Shown in pieces: positions 35,280 through 44,084 of a DNA stretch of 64,000 nucleotides (position 1 is the stretch's first letter; each line of letters opens with the position of its first letter). The notes under the pieces were generated by a model. That model had not been told where the DNA came from. It searched no databases and saw only the letters and a program-made list of their open reading frames with translations. Location of the stretch: the NCBI GenBank assembly GCA_021155045.1, contig JAJNQB010000019.1:1-64000 (forward strand), in the 5' to 3' direction. The DNA comes from Arcticibacter sp. (GTDB taxonomy: Bacteria; Bacteroidota; Bacteroidia; 2-12-FULL-35-15). Both the position numbers and the translations under genes were made by a program.

Positions 35280-35490
35280 AAGTTAATGGCACACAGATTT
35301 TTTTCAGATGGTAATGATACTAAGTTGGCAGTTGGCAAAAATTAAGTTGGCAAAAAACCTCAGTGCCCTCTGTTTCTAGGTGGTGAAAAAAAACTCAAAA
35401 GAGAAAAATTCAAAATTCAAAAACTCCTCTGCGCACTCAGCGTCTCTGCGAGAAAAAATCTCTGTGGCTCAGTGGTGAAAAAAATGCGCT
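35280..35490. repeat. Dispersed CTCTGCG/CTCAGTGG repeat cluster between panD and a lipoprotein gene
   Basis: The 364-base gap 35229-35592 has no gene. It holds two runs of a short motif: cctcagtgccctctgtttct...ggtggtgaaa (about 35367-35390), and ctcctctgcgcactcagcgt followed by ctctgcgagaaaaaatctct and gtggctcagtggtgaaa (about 35425-35480). agttggca also occurs three times near 35320-35350. From memory these CTCTGCG/CTCAG runs are widespread intergenic repeats. No open frame spans the region. Confidence 0.6.
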
Positions 35491-35507
35491 CGTTGTTTTA
35501 CAAAAAA

Positions 35508-35542
35508 CAAAAGCACCCGATGCTACTGCGGATGCTTTGTTT
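35508..35542. terminator. Rho-independent terminator of the lipoprotein gene at 35593
   Basis: aaagcacccg and cggatgcttt pair (one wobble) around atgctactg, flanked by A and T runs, about 50 bases after the minus-strand stop. Confidence 0.65.
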
Positions 35543-35592
35543 AATTGTTGTTTTGCACGAATCTTTATGAGGTAGAATATAAATTGTAAAGA

Positions 35593-36255
35593 CTACTCAA
35601 CAATTATTTTTTCTGTAGTTATTTTTTTGTTTTGAACAATATTTAAAAAGTAAATACCCTTTTTATCTAGTTTTATTTCTTTGCTGAACTTGTTGCCGCT
35701 TTTTTGTGTTTCATAAAACACTTGTTTTGCGTTTTCGTCCATAATGCTAACATTGATGGGCTCTTTTGAAGCAGAAGTAAAATCAACTTTCAATACATTA
35801 TTTTTTACATTTATATTTAAATCAACTAATTCATTTTCGTCTTTCGTAGATGATTTGCTAGTAGATTTTTTGATTATTTTTTTACCATTATCATCTTTTT
35901 CATCAGTTGTAATAACAATTTTGGTTTTGTTTCCTTTTTCATCTGCATTTATTTCCATTTCTGCATTTTCATCATTGCTAAATGAGTAAGCAAGAGATGC
36001 AGAATTTTTATCATCTCCGTTTATTACAATTTTTTTAACCATTTTCTTGCCATTAGTACTATCGCTTGTAACAATCATTGTAATTTGTTTTTCAATTTCA
36101 GCGATTTCCTTGTCGCCAATAATTTTTTCGCTAATGGTTGTGTCGCCATTAACAATGGTTATGGTTTTTACTTTTGCATTGTTCTGTCCGCAAGCTGTAA
36201 GAACAATAGCTATAGCTGTAACAAACAAAAATGTTTTTAAATAAAAATGTTTCAT
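35593..36255 (-). CDS. Lipoprotein with possible T9SS-type C-terminal domain
   Basis: A 220-residue predicted lipoprotein (FLFVTAIAIVLTACGQNN; lipobox LTAC). The middle is very rich in Lys, Asp, Glu and Asn, with irregular repeats such as KKIVINGDDKN and KIVITTDEKDDNGKKIIKK. The last ~70 residues (VSIMDENAKQVFYETQKSG ... GIYFLNIVQNKKITTEKIIVE) resemble a type A T9SS sorting domain. A lipobox and a sorting domain together are unusual, so one of the two readings may be wrong. It is divergent from the histidine kinase gene; shared control is possible. Confidence 0.7.
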   Translation of the reverse strand: MKHFYLKTFLFVTAIAIVLTACGQNNAKVKTITIVNGDTTISEKIIGDKEIAEIEKQITMIVTSDSTNGKKMVKKIVINGDDKNSASLAYSFSNDENAEMEINADEKGNKTKIVITTDEKDDNGKKIIKKSTSKSSTKDENELVDLNINVKNNVLKVDFTSASKEPINVSIMDENAKQVFYETQKSGNKFSKEIKLDKKGIYFLNIVQNKKITTEKIIVE

Positions 36256-36401
36256 GATTTTAGTTTTTAAATGAATATTAAAAATTTGGTTAGCAACAAT
36301 TGTTGAAACAAACGTATTACATCTTTCAGTTGAAGGGTGTTAAAAGCCAGTTAATCAATGTTAAATTATGTTAAGCAGCAAAGGTTCTAGCAGCAATCGG
36401 T

Positions 36402-36409
36402 TACTTTTG
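36402..36409 (+). promoter_or_regulatory. Possible -7 element (TACTTTTG) of the histidine kinase operon
   Basis: TACTTTTG fits TAnnTTTG but ends only 6 bases before the ATG at 36416, implying an almost leaderless message. No -33 TTG is evident. Confidence 0.3.
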
Positions 36410-36415
36410 TCATAG

Positions 36416-38032
36416 ATGTTTTATAAATATAACATACGCGTAATTATTCTTATGGCAAGCATTGCCCTTGTTGGCTTGGTTGCAATTCAAATATATTGGG
36501 TAAAAAATGCTGTTGCCTTAGGAGAAGAACATTTCGAACAGAGTGTGAGCGATGCTTTAAAAAATGTGGTGAGGAGATATGAAAAGCAAATGGCAGCAGC
36601 CAAAATTGTTAAAAAATTTAATTTTAGAAAACAAGGAATCCGAACGTTTAGCACATCTGACAAATCATCTAAAATAGTTTTAGATTCAATGGGAGATAAA
36701 ACTAAATTTGAATTACCCAAAAATAAAGTAAATATTAAAATAGTTGAAGAGTTTTCAGAAGACATTAATGGAGTTATTACAAAAAAAACAAGAGAAAAAA
36801 ATTACTCAGCTGATAGTGTAACAAACCAAGTGAATCTGAATGCAGAAGAAGATGGCCCTGCATATATCAATAAAGTTGATTCTTCTGAACTTCGTGAAAG
36901 GTGGTTTTCTCATCAAACAGATGTTGTAAATGATATTTTTGATGAACTTGTAAGCGTGAATGTTTACAACGACTACAATAAAAAAATTGATACAACTATT
37001 ATTGATTCTATTTTAAACGTTGAATTTCTGGATAAAGGCGTTTCGGCTAAATATGAATTTATGATATGTTCTCCTTTTAACCATAAAGATTGTATGGATT
37101 CTTGTAGTGGAATGGAAAAACAATTTCTTGAATCAAAATACAAAGTAAATCTATCGCCCGACAATATTTTTATAGCACCACAGTATTTATCTGTTTATTT
37201 TCCGCATCAAAAAAGATATCTACTCAGTTCCATGTGGTTTATGCTTTTGGTTTCATTTGCATTTTTGTTAGCATTAATATTTTCTTTTTATTACACCATA
37301 TCTACCATCTTTAAGCAAAAAAAATTATCCGAAATAAAAAATGATTTCATTAGTAATATGACGCATGAATTTAAAACTCCAATATCTACAATATCTTTAG
37401 CCTGTGAAGTTTTAAACGATTCAACTGTTGAAAAATCAAAAGAAAGAAGCAATAAATACATTAAGATGATTGGCGATGAAAACAAAAGATTAAGTTTATT
37501 AGTAGAAAATATTTTACAAACAGCCATTTTAGATAAAGGAAAATTTAAATTAAAACTTACAAATGTTGATATTCACAACTTAATAGAAACAACCATCACA
37601 AACATTCGATTACAAGTTGAAAACAAAGAAGGAGAAATTACCATTGAACTAAATGCTTCGAATAGTATTGTAGTTGCCGATAGGGTTCACATTACAAATA
37701 TTGTATTTAATTTAATTGATAATGCTTTAAAATATTCAGCAGAAAAACCGATGATTCATATTACTACAAAAAATGATTCGGATGGAATATTCATTGCCGT
37801 GAAAGATAATGGCATAGGTATTAGCAAGGACAATCAAAAAAGAATATTTGAAACAATGTATCGAGTGCCAACAGGCAATGTACATAATGTAAAAGGTTTT
37901 GGATTAGGATTAAGTTATGTAAAAGCAATAGTTGAAAAACACGGAGGCTCAATTGCCGTGGAAAGCGAAATAAACAAAGGAAGTACATTTACTGTTTATT
38001 TACCATTTAAAGTAAAAAATCAAGAACTATAA
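36416..38032 (+). CDS. Sensor histidine kinase, HisKA type, with periplasmic cysteine cluster
   Basis: A 538-residue membrane kinase. First span at about residues 8-30, a periplasmic domain to ~270, second span 273-295, then HisKA with phospho-accepting His317 in FISNMTHEFKTPIST, and HATPase_c (NIVFNLIDNALKYS, VKDNGIGISKDNQ, GFGLGLSYVKAIVEKHGG). The periplasmic domain carries three closely spaced cysteines in MICSPFNHKDCMDSCSG (218, 226, 230), which could bind metal or sense redox state; that is inference. The response regulator starts 12 bases later. The act respiratory operon starts 0.7 kb downstream but with its own promoter. Confidence 0.92.
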   Translation: MFYKYNIRVIILMASIALVGLVAIQIYWVKNAVALGEEHFEQSVSDALKNVVRRYEKQMAAAKIVKKFNFRKQGIRTFSTSDKSSKIVLDSMGDKTKFELPKNKVNIKIVEEFSEDINGVITKKTREKNYSADSVTNQVNLNAEEDGPAYINKVDSSELRERWFSHQTDVVNDIFDELVSVNVYNDYNKKIDTTIIDSILNVEFLDKGVSAKYEFMICSPFNHKDCMDSCSGMEKQFLESKYKVNLSPDNIFIAPQYLSVYFPHQKRYLLSSMWFMLLVSFAFLLALIFSFYYTISTIFKQKKLSEIKNDFISNMTHEFKTPISTISLACEVLNDSTVEKSKERSNKYIKMIGDENKRLSLLVENILQTAILDKGKFKLKLTNVDIHNLIETTITNIRLQVENKEGEITIELNASNSIVVADRVHITNIVFNLIDNALKYSAEKPMIHITTKNDSDGIFIAVKDNGIGISKDNQKRIFETMYRVPTGNVHNVKGFGLGLSYVKAIVEKHGGSIAVESEINKGSTFTVYLPFKVKNQEL

Positions 38033-38044
38033 AAAACAAAAAAC

Positions 38045-38737
38045 ATGAGCAAAGTAAAAATTTTATTAGCAGAAGATGATTCTAATTTAGGAAGTCTTTT
38101 AAAAGAATATCTTGAAGATAAAGAATTCTCGGTTACATTAGCTGTTAATGGTAAGCAAGGGTATGAGTTGTTCGCAAAAGACAAATACGCTTTGTGTTTG
38201 TTAGATGTAATGATGCCTTTAAAAGATGGCTTTACTTTAGCAAAAGAAATTCGTGCTATCGATCCAAATATTCCCGTTGTGTTTTTAACAGCAAAATCAA
38301 TGAAAGAAGATGCTATTGAAGGATTTAAAATAGGAGCGGATGACTATATAACAAAGCCATTTAGTATGGAAGAATTACTTTTAAGAATAAATGCAATACT
38401 TAGAAGAACAGAAAATAAATCACAAAAAAATAATGATAAAACTACGTTTAAAGTTGGCAAGTATTCTTTTGATTATGCTCACCAAACACTAACACTAAAA
38501 GGCGTTCCTCAAAAGCTAACCACAAAAGAAAACGAGCTGTTACGTCTTTTGTGTTTACACGCAAACGATATCCTAGACAGAACATTTGCGCTTAAAACAA
38601 TCTGGAACGATGATAATTACTTTAATGGAAGAAGTATGGATGTTTATATTGCTAAGATTCGTAAGTATTTGAAAGAAGACTCTAATATTGAATTAATAAA
38701 TGTTCACGGAAAAGGCTTTAAAATGATGGTTAAATAG
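38045..38737 (+). CDS. Response regulator, OmpR/PhoB type
   Basis: A 230-residue transcription regulator. The receiver domain has the acidic pocket LAEDDSNLG, phospho-acceptor Asp in LLDVMMPLKDG (residue ~56), Thr in VFLTAKS, and Lys in ITKPFSMEEL. The C-terminal winged helix (KLTTKENELLRLLCLHAND ... SMDVYIAKIRKYLKEDSNIE) binds DNA. It is the partner of the kinase immediately upstream. Targets cannot be read; the neighbouring lipoprotein or the act-cox operon are candidates by position only. Confidence 0.94.
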   Translation: MSKVKILLAEDDSNLGSLLKEYLEDKEFSVTLAVNGKQGYELFAKDKYALCLLDVMMPLKDGFTLAKEIRAIDPNIPVVFLTAKSMKEDAIEGFKIGADDYITKPFSMEELLLRINAILRRTENKSQKNNDKTTFKVGKYSFDYAHQTLTLKGVPQKLTTKENELLRLLCLHANDILDRTFALKTIWNDDNYFNGRSMDVYIAKIRKYLKEDSNIELINVHGKGFKMMVK

Positions 38738-38745
38738 ATAATTAA

Positions 38746-39171
38746 CTATTCTATTTCAATCGAAGGTAATTCAATATCATCATTTACAATAAAAGAAGAA
38801 GGAAATTCCAGTTGTACTTCTTTTAAAAATTTATAGGCTTCTAATTTTGTTCTGAAATCACCAACACGAATATTAAAATTTGGTTGGTCGTATTTTTCGT
38901 AAGCAGGAACCTTTGGAAATCTTGAAATAAATTTTGCTTTTACCTCCTTAGCTTTTGATTTATCAGAACCAAAATGTATTTTTATTCTATAACCTTTAAT
39001 AGGAGTTTTTGAATTTATTTCTGTATGCTTGCTTACAAGCTCCTTAATTTTATAATCCTGAACCAATTCTACTTTGCCCGTATCTTTTATTTGAGCAACA
39101 ATAGTGTTTGTTTTTAGTAAAAAAATACTAAAAACGATTACAAGAAAAGTATTTAAAAATTTATTTGCCAT
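38746..39171 (-). CDS. Small exported SPOR-like domain protein
   Basis: A 141-residue protein with a signal peptide (LNTFLVIVFSIFLLKTNTIVAQ). The C-terminal ~75 residues (IKGYRIKIHFGSDKSKAKEVKAKF ... PNFNIRVGDFRTKLEAYKFLKEV) have the beta-alpha-beta pattern and the RVGDFxxxxEAxxFL signature of SPOR domains, which bind denuded peptidoglycan. It is therefore probably periplasmic and cell-wall-associated. It converges with the response regulator gene and has its own TACCTTTG promoter element. Confidence 0.8.
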   Translation of the reverse strand: MANKFLNTFLVIVFSIFLLKTNTIVAQIKDTGKVELVQDYKIKELVSKHTEINSKTPIKGYRIKIHFGSDKSKAKEVKAKFISRFPKVPAYEKYDQPNFNIRVGDFRTKLEAYKFLKEVQLEFPSSFIVNDDIELPSIEIE

Positions 39172-39181
39172 AATGATTTTA

Positions 39182-39189
39182 CAAAGGTA
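39182..39189 (-). promoter_or_regulatory. Bacteroidota -7 element (TACCTTTG) of the SPOR gene
   Basis: TACCTTTG on the minus strand matches TAnnTTTG, 10 bases before the ATG; a TTG lies 16 bases further upstream. Confidence 0.4.
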
Positions 39190-39401
39190 GTTTTTTAGCT
39201 GATTTCAAGACAATTATTATTCCAAAATTTTGAAACATTATACTCGACAGAAAACAAAATTAGCTTGACGAAAAATCAAAAATAAGAGATGAAAAAAAAT
39301 GTTTTAATTTTTTTTTAAACTCACCTTATTTAGAATTAGTATAAATTACATTTTTTTTATAAAATTTTAACGTTTTTTGAATTGCCTATTAATGTTTCTT
39401 A

Positions 39402-39444
39402 TAAATTTGTCGCTCGAGTAAAAGTACTCGCCCTGAAAATGGGC
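39402..39444 (+). promoter_or_regulatory. Promoter element and paired hairpins in the act operon leader
   Basis: The 305-base gap 39172-39476 has no gene. It contains TAAATTTG (39402-39409, a perfect TAnnTTTG). Two small hairpins follow: CGAGTA/TACTCG (39415-39430) and GCCC/GGGC (39430-39444), about 30 bases before the actA ATG. There is no T run, so this is not a terminator. The hairpins would lie in the 5' leader of the act-cox message. Confidence 0.45.
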
Positions 39445-39476
39445 ATTTCAACGGAGTTAAATAGTTAAATATCAAT

Positions 39477-40766
39477 ATGGATACAACCTGTAAAAAGCCA
39501 CAGAAACAAATTTTGGCGATTTTTTCCTTCCTTTTTTTATCATTTATTTTTAGTTCAAACAGTCTTACAGCAGCAGATGGCGCAAAAATTTTCAAACAAA
39601 ACTGCGCTGTGTGTCATAGTCTGGGAGCTAATAAACTTACTGGACCTGGCTTAGCAGGCGTAATGTCTCGTGTGCCAAATGAGGACTGGCTAAAAAAATG
39701 GATTAAAAATAGCGATGCTCTTATAAAAGCGGGTGATAGTTACGCAGTTAAAATTTATAATGAAAATGGAAAAGCAGCAATGACTGTTTTCGAGTTTTTG
39801 TCTGACGAAGAAATTACTGCTGTGGTTGAATATATTAAAGCCCCACCAGTTGAGAAAAAAGATGGACCAAAATCTCCAGTTACAGACAACGTTAATGCTC
39901 CGGTAGAACCAGGAATGAACCCTTTAGCAATTTTAATTGCAGTAATTGCTTTCTTAATTATAGTAGTAGCAGTATTGCGTGGAGTACGTCATTCATTAAA
40001 AAATTTACAAAACGAAAAATTAGGTTTACCAGAAGAACCGGCAGTTGGCCCTTGGCAAGAATTAAAAAATTGGATGGACAATCACAAGCGCTGGGTTGCT
40101 GTTTTTGTACTTATTATATTAGGAGGGCTTTTATCTTCTGGTTGGTACGCACTAAAAGCAATAGGTGTGTATGCCAATCCCGATAAAAAAGAGGTATATC
40201 ATCCAACACAACCTATCGCTTATTCACATAAAATCCATGCGGGAGATAATGCAATCGATTGTCAATATTGTCATTCGGGAGCAGAAAAAAGTAAAACAGC
40301 AGGAATCCCAAGCGTTAATGTTTGTATGAATTGCCACAGAGGAATTTCACAAGGGCCAACTACAGGTAAAGAAGAAATAGCAAAAATATATGAAGCTGCA
40401 GGTTGGGACCCAGAAAAAGCTGCATACACCAAACCTGAAAAACCGATTCAGTGGGTTAAAGTTCACAACTTACCGGATTTTGTTTTCTTCTCACATCAAC
40501 AACACGTGAAAGTGGGTAAACAAGAATGTGCAACTTGCCATGGTGATTTAAAAACGATGACAACTGCCCAACAAGTTCAGCCATTAACAATGGCTTGGTG
40601 TATCGATTGCCACAACAAAACAGAAGTACCAGGAATGAAAGACAATCCGTACTACGAAAGTTTACACAAAAAATTAGCAGAAAAATATAAAAACCTACCT
40701 AAAGATCAACAAGTAATTACTGTTGCGAAAATGGGTGGTATTGAGTGTGCAAAATGTCATTACTAG
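39477..40766 (+). CDS. actA: Alternative complex III subunit ActA, pentaheme cytochrome with extra N-terminal monoheme domain
   Basis: Electron-transfer subunit of alternative complex III, which oxidises quinol in place of the bc1 complex. The 429 residues carry six CXXCH sites: CAVCH (43), CQYCH (262), CMNCH (283), CATCH (351), CIDCH (375) and CAKCH (424). The first belongs to a separate cytochrome c domain (residues ~30-122, axial Met probably M102 in KAAMTVFEFLSD) after a signal peptide. A membrane span (~148-168), another (~206-226) and the five-heme ActA domain follow. It is the first gene of the act-cox run. Heme attachment and the domain face the periplasm. Confidence 0.92.
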   Translation: MDTTCKKPQKQILAIFSFLFLSFIFSSNSLTAADGAKIFKQNCAVCHSLGANKLTGPGLAGVMSRVPNEDWLKKWIKNSDALIKAGDSYAVKIYNENGKAAMTVFEFLSDEEITAVVEYIKAPPVEKKDGPKSPVTDNVNAPVEPGMNPLAILIAVIAFLIIVVAVLRGVRHSLKNLQNEKLGLPEEPAVGPWQELKNWMDNHKRWVAVFVLIILGGLLSSGWYALKAIGVYANPDKKEVYHPTQPIAYSHKIHAGDNAIDCQYCHSGAEKSKTAGIPSVNVCMNCHRGISQGPTTGKEEIAKIYEAAGWDPEKAAYTKPEKPIQWVKVHNLPDFVFFSHQQHVKVGKQECATCHGDLKTMTTAQQVQPLTMAWCIDCHNKTEVPGMKDNPYYESLHKKLAEKYKNLPKDQQVITVAKMGGIECAKCHY

Positions 40767-40815
40767 AGTTTCACACCATTATAAAAAAATTTAAAGTTTA
40801 GAATTTATAAAAGAT

Positions 40816-43800
40816 ATGGCAACAAAAAAATACTGGAAAGGATTATCGGAACTAAACAACAATCCTGAGTTTGTTCAAAATGCGCAAAATGAATTTGCAG
40901 AACAAATACCTGTAGAAAATTTTTTAGAAAACTCATCTGAAAACAACGGAACAAACCGTAGAGATTTTTTAAAATTTTTAGGCTTTAGTGTTACAGCTGC
41001 TTCATTGGCAGCCTGTGAAACTCCTGTTTACAAAGCAATTCCTTATGTTGTAAAACCAGAAGAAGTAACGCCTGGTGTTGCTAATTGGTACGCTTCAACA
41101 TTTTTTGATGGATACGATTACGCATCTATTATTGTAAAAACGCGTGAAGGTCGCCCGATTAAAATCGAAGGAAATGAGTTATCGAAAGTTACAATGGGCG
41201 GAACAAGTGCTCGTGTACAATCTTCAATACTATCATTGTATGATTCATCACGATTACAAAACCCAACCATAAAAGGAGCAGATGCAACATGGAATGATGT
41301 TGATAAAGAAATAGGAGCTAAGCTTTCCGAAATTTCTGCAAAAGGAGGATCAATAAGAATTTTATCTTCTACTATAATTAGCCCTTCAACAAAAGCGGCT
41401 ATTGCAGAATTTGCTGCAAAATATCCAAGCACAAAACATGTAACGTATGATGCTGTCTCGTATTCAGGAATTTCAAAAGCAAACGCACAAACATTTGGAA
41501 AAGAAGTAGTCCCTTCATATAATTTTGATAAAGCAGAGGTGATTGTAAGTATTGGTGCTGATTTTTTAGCAAACTGGCTTTCTCCAATTGAATATGCAAA
41601 ACAATATGTTAAAAACCGTAAAGTAAGTAAAGACAATGCAAAAATGTCGAAACACTTTCAGTTTGAATCAAATCTATCATTAACAGGAGCAAACGCTGAT
41701 GAGCGTATTCCAGTTAAAGTTTCTGAGCAAGGAAAAGTAGCAGTTAATTTATATAATGCTGTTGCAAAAATGGTTGGTAACACATCGTTACCGTCATCAG
41801 CATTAGCTTGTGATACAGAAATAGCAATGGCTGCAAAAAAATTAACAGAAAGCAAAGGAAAATCTTTGGTTGTTTCTGGCTCTAACGATACCAATGTTCA
41901 GTTGATTGTTAACGGAATAAATCAAATGTTGGATAATTATGGTAATACAATTAATATTGAAATGCCAAATTACACACGACAAGGAGACGATGCTGCATTT
42001 GCAGAATTAGTTGAAGAAATGGCAGCAGGAAAAGTTGATGCTATTATCACTTATAATACAAACCCTGTTTATACAGCACCAGCATCGTTAAAATTTGCGG
42101 AAGCATACAGTAAAGTTGGCATACGTATTTCCTTTGCTGATAGAGCCGATGAAACAGCATCTTTAGCAACATACATCTGTCCGGATTCAAATTATTTAGA
42201 ATCATGGAATGATTTTAATCCTAAAAAATCACATTATAGCCTAGCACAACCAACTATTTCAAAATTATTTGATACGCGTCAAGCGCAAGAATCATTGTTG
42301 AAATGGAGTGGAAATACAACAGACTACTTATCATACATTCAAAAAAATTGGATGGAAAAAGTATTTCCAATGCAAGGTAAACACATGATGTTTACTGATT
42401 TTTGGAACAATGCTTTACATGATGGAGCAATTGAAGTTGGAATGGGAATGGTGTTAGCAGAATTAAAAGCAGATAGCAAAAAAGAAACGCCTAAAAAAGA
42501 AGAGAATATAGAAGATGTTTTACCAGTTGTTGTTGCTATGAATCTTTCTGATGCAGCACAAAAAGTGAATGCGATTAAAACTTCTGAATTAGAATTAGCA
42601 TTATACGAAAAAGTAGCAATCGGAAATGGTAATCAAGCAAATAACCCATGGTTACAAGAATTACCCGACCCTATTTCAAAAGTAACATGGGATAACTATG
42701 TTACTATGGCTCCAAGCGACATGAAAGGCAAATACCATTTAATGGAACGCCAAGATAGAGAAGCAAGCGTAGTAAATGTTACTGTAAATGGAACAACAAT
42801 TAAACTACCTGTTATCCCTCAGCCAGGGCAAGCTGCAGGAACAATTGGTATTGCTTTAGGTTATGGAAGAGATAAAGCTGGAATATTAAGTACTCAAACA
42901 GGAGTAGTTGGGCAAAACGCTTTTCCCTTTACGCAAGTGGTAAATGGGACAATGATGTATGGAGCATTAGATGTTTCAATTGCTGATGCAGGAGAAACAA
43001 CCCAAATTGCAGGAACACAAATTCACCACACATTAATGGGTCGTGAAATAGTAAAAGAAACAACATTAGAAAATTATAGAAAAGACCCACAATCAGGTAA
43101 TCATCCTGAAATGTTGGTTACTCATAGTGGAAAAGTTAAAGCAGCCGATCTTGATTTGTGGGATGAATTCGATCGTCCAGGGCATAAGTGGGGAATGACA
43201 ATTGACTTGAACTCATGTATAGGCTGTGGAAATTGTGTAGTAAGTTGTACAGTTGAAAATAATGTAGCTGTTGTAGGTAAATCTGAAGTAATTAAAACTC
43301 GTGAAATGCATTGGTTGCGTATCGACCGCTACTACAGTAGTGATATGAGTAAAGAAGTTGCAAAGGAAGAAGGAGTTGGTGCTATTGATATGTATTTGGA
43401 TATGGAAAACCCAACCTCAGCAAATCCAAAAGTTGTTTTCCAGCCTATTATGTGTCAGCACTGTAATCATGCTCCATGTGAAAACGTTTGTCCTGTCATC
43501 GCAACCAATCATAGTTCTGACGGATTAAACATGATGACATACAATCGTTGCGTAGGAACTCGCTATTGTGCTAATAACTGTCCTTTCAAAGTAAGACGAT
43601 TTAATTGGTATAATTATAATGAAAACCCTGACTTTGCAATAAACCCAACCCAAGATGAATTGAGCAGAATGGTGTTAAATCCCGATGTTGTAGTTCGTTC
43701 AAGAGGAGTAATGGAAAAATGTTCAATGTGCGTTCAACGTTTGCAAGAAGGAAAACTAGAAGCCAAAAAGGCAGGACAACCTTTGCAAGATGGAGCAATC

Positions 43801-44037
43801 AAAACAGCTTGCCAACAATCTTGTCCTACAAATGCAATTTACTTTGGTGATTTGAATGACGAAAATAGTGAAGTAGCAAAATTGAGAAAAGATGACGAAC
43901 GTAACTATTTCATATTAGAAGAAATTGGAATTAAACCAACAGTTTCGTACTTAACTAAAGTTAGAAATTCATCAGAAACAATTGAGGAAGGACACAAGCG
44001 TTCATCTGAATCTCATACTGAAAAAGAACACGCATAA
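40816..44037 (+). CDS. actB: Alternative complex III subunit ActB, TAT-variant molybdopterin-oxidoreductase-like iron-sulfur protein
   Basis: A 1073-residue subunit combining a molybdopterin oxidoreductase-like domain (B1, residues ~60-790) with a ferredoxin-like domain (B2). The N-terminus has a variant twin-arginine motif (NRRDFLKFLGFSVTAASLAAC). In known ActB proteins the molybdopterin domain carries no cofactor. Cysteine clusters for [Fe-S] centres: CIGCGNCVVSC (~799), CQHCNHAPCENVCP, CVGTRYCANNCPF (~911), and CSMC with CQQSCPTNA. Electrons pass from the quinol site through these clusters towards ActA hemes. It lies 49 bases after actA. Confidence 0.94.
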   Translation: MATKKYWKGLSELNNNPEFVQNAQNEFAEQIPVENFLENSSENNGTNRRDFLKFLGFSVTAASLAACETPVYKAIPYVVKPEEVTPGVANWYASTFFDGYDYASIIVKTREGRPIKIEGNELSKVTMGGTSARVQSSILSLYDSSRLQNPTIKGADATWNDVDKEIGAKLSEISAKGGSIRILSSTIISPSTKAAIAEFAAKYPSTKHVTYDAVSYSGISKANAQTFGKEVVPSYNFDKAEVIVSIGADFLANWLSPIEYAKQYVKNRKVSKDNAKMSKHFQFESNLSLTGANADERIPVKVSEQGKVAVNLYNAVAKMVGNTSLPSSALACDTEIAMAAKKLTESKGKSLVVSGSNDTNVQLIVNGINQMLDNYGNTINIEMPNYTRQGDDAAFAELVEEMAAGKVDAIITYNTNPVYTAPASLKFAEAYSKVGIRISFADRADETASLATYICPDSNYLESWNDFNPKKSHYSLAQPTISKLFDTRQAQESLLKWSGNTTDYLSYIQKNWMEKVFPMQGKHMMFTDFWNNALHDGAIEVGMGMVLAELKADSKKETPKKEENIEDVLPVVVAMNLSDAAQKVNAIKTSELELALYEKVAIGNGNQANNPWLQELPDPISKVTWDNYVTMAPSDMKGKYHLMERQDREASVVNVTVNGTTIKLPVIPQPGQAAGTIGIALGYGRDKAGILSTQTGVVGQNAFPFTQVVNGTMMYGALDVSIADAGETTQIAGTQIHHTLMGREIVKETTLENYRKDPQSGNHPEMLVTHSGKVKAADLDLWDEFDRPGHKWGMTIDLNSCIGCGNCVVSCTVENNVAVVGKSEVIKTREMHWLRIDRYYSSDMSKEVAKEEGVGAIDMYLDMENPTSANPKVVFQPIMCQHCNHAPCENVCPVIATNHSSDGLNMMTYNRCVGTRYCANNCPFKVRRFNWYNYNENPDFAINPTQDELSRMVLNPDVVVRSRGVMEKCSMCVQRLQEGKLEAKKAGQPLQDGAIKTACQQSCPTNAIYFGDLNDENSEVAKLRKDDERNYFILEEIGIKPTVSYLTKVRNSSETIEEGHKRSSESHTEKEHA

Positions 44038-44084
44038 AACGTAATTACTGAAAAAAAAATTAAAATAACATCATTTAGAATAAT

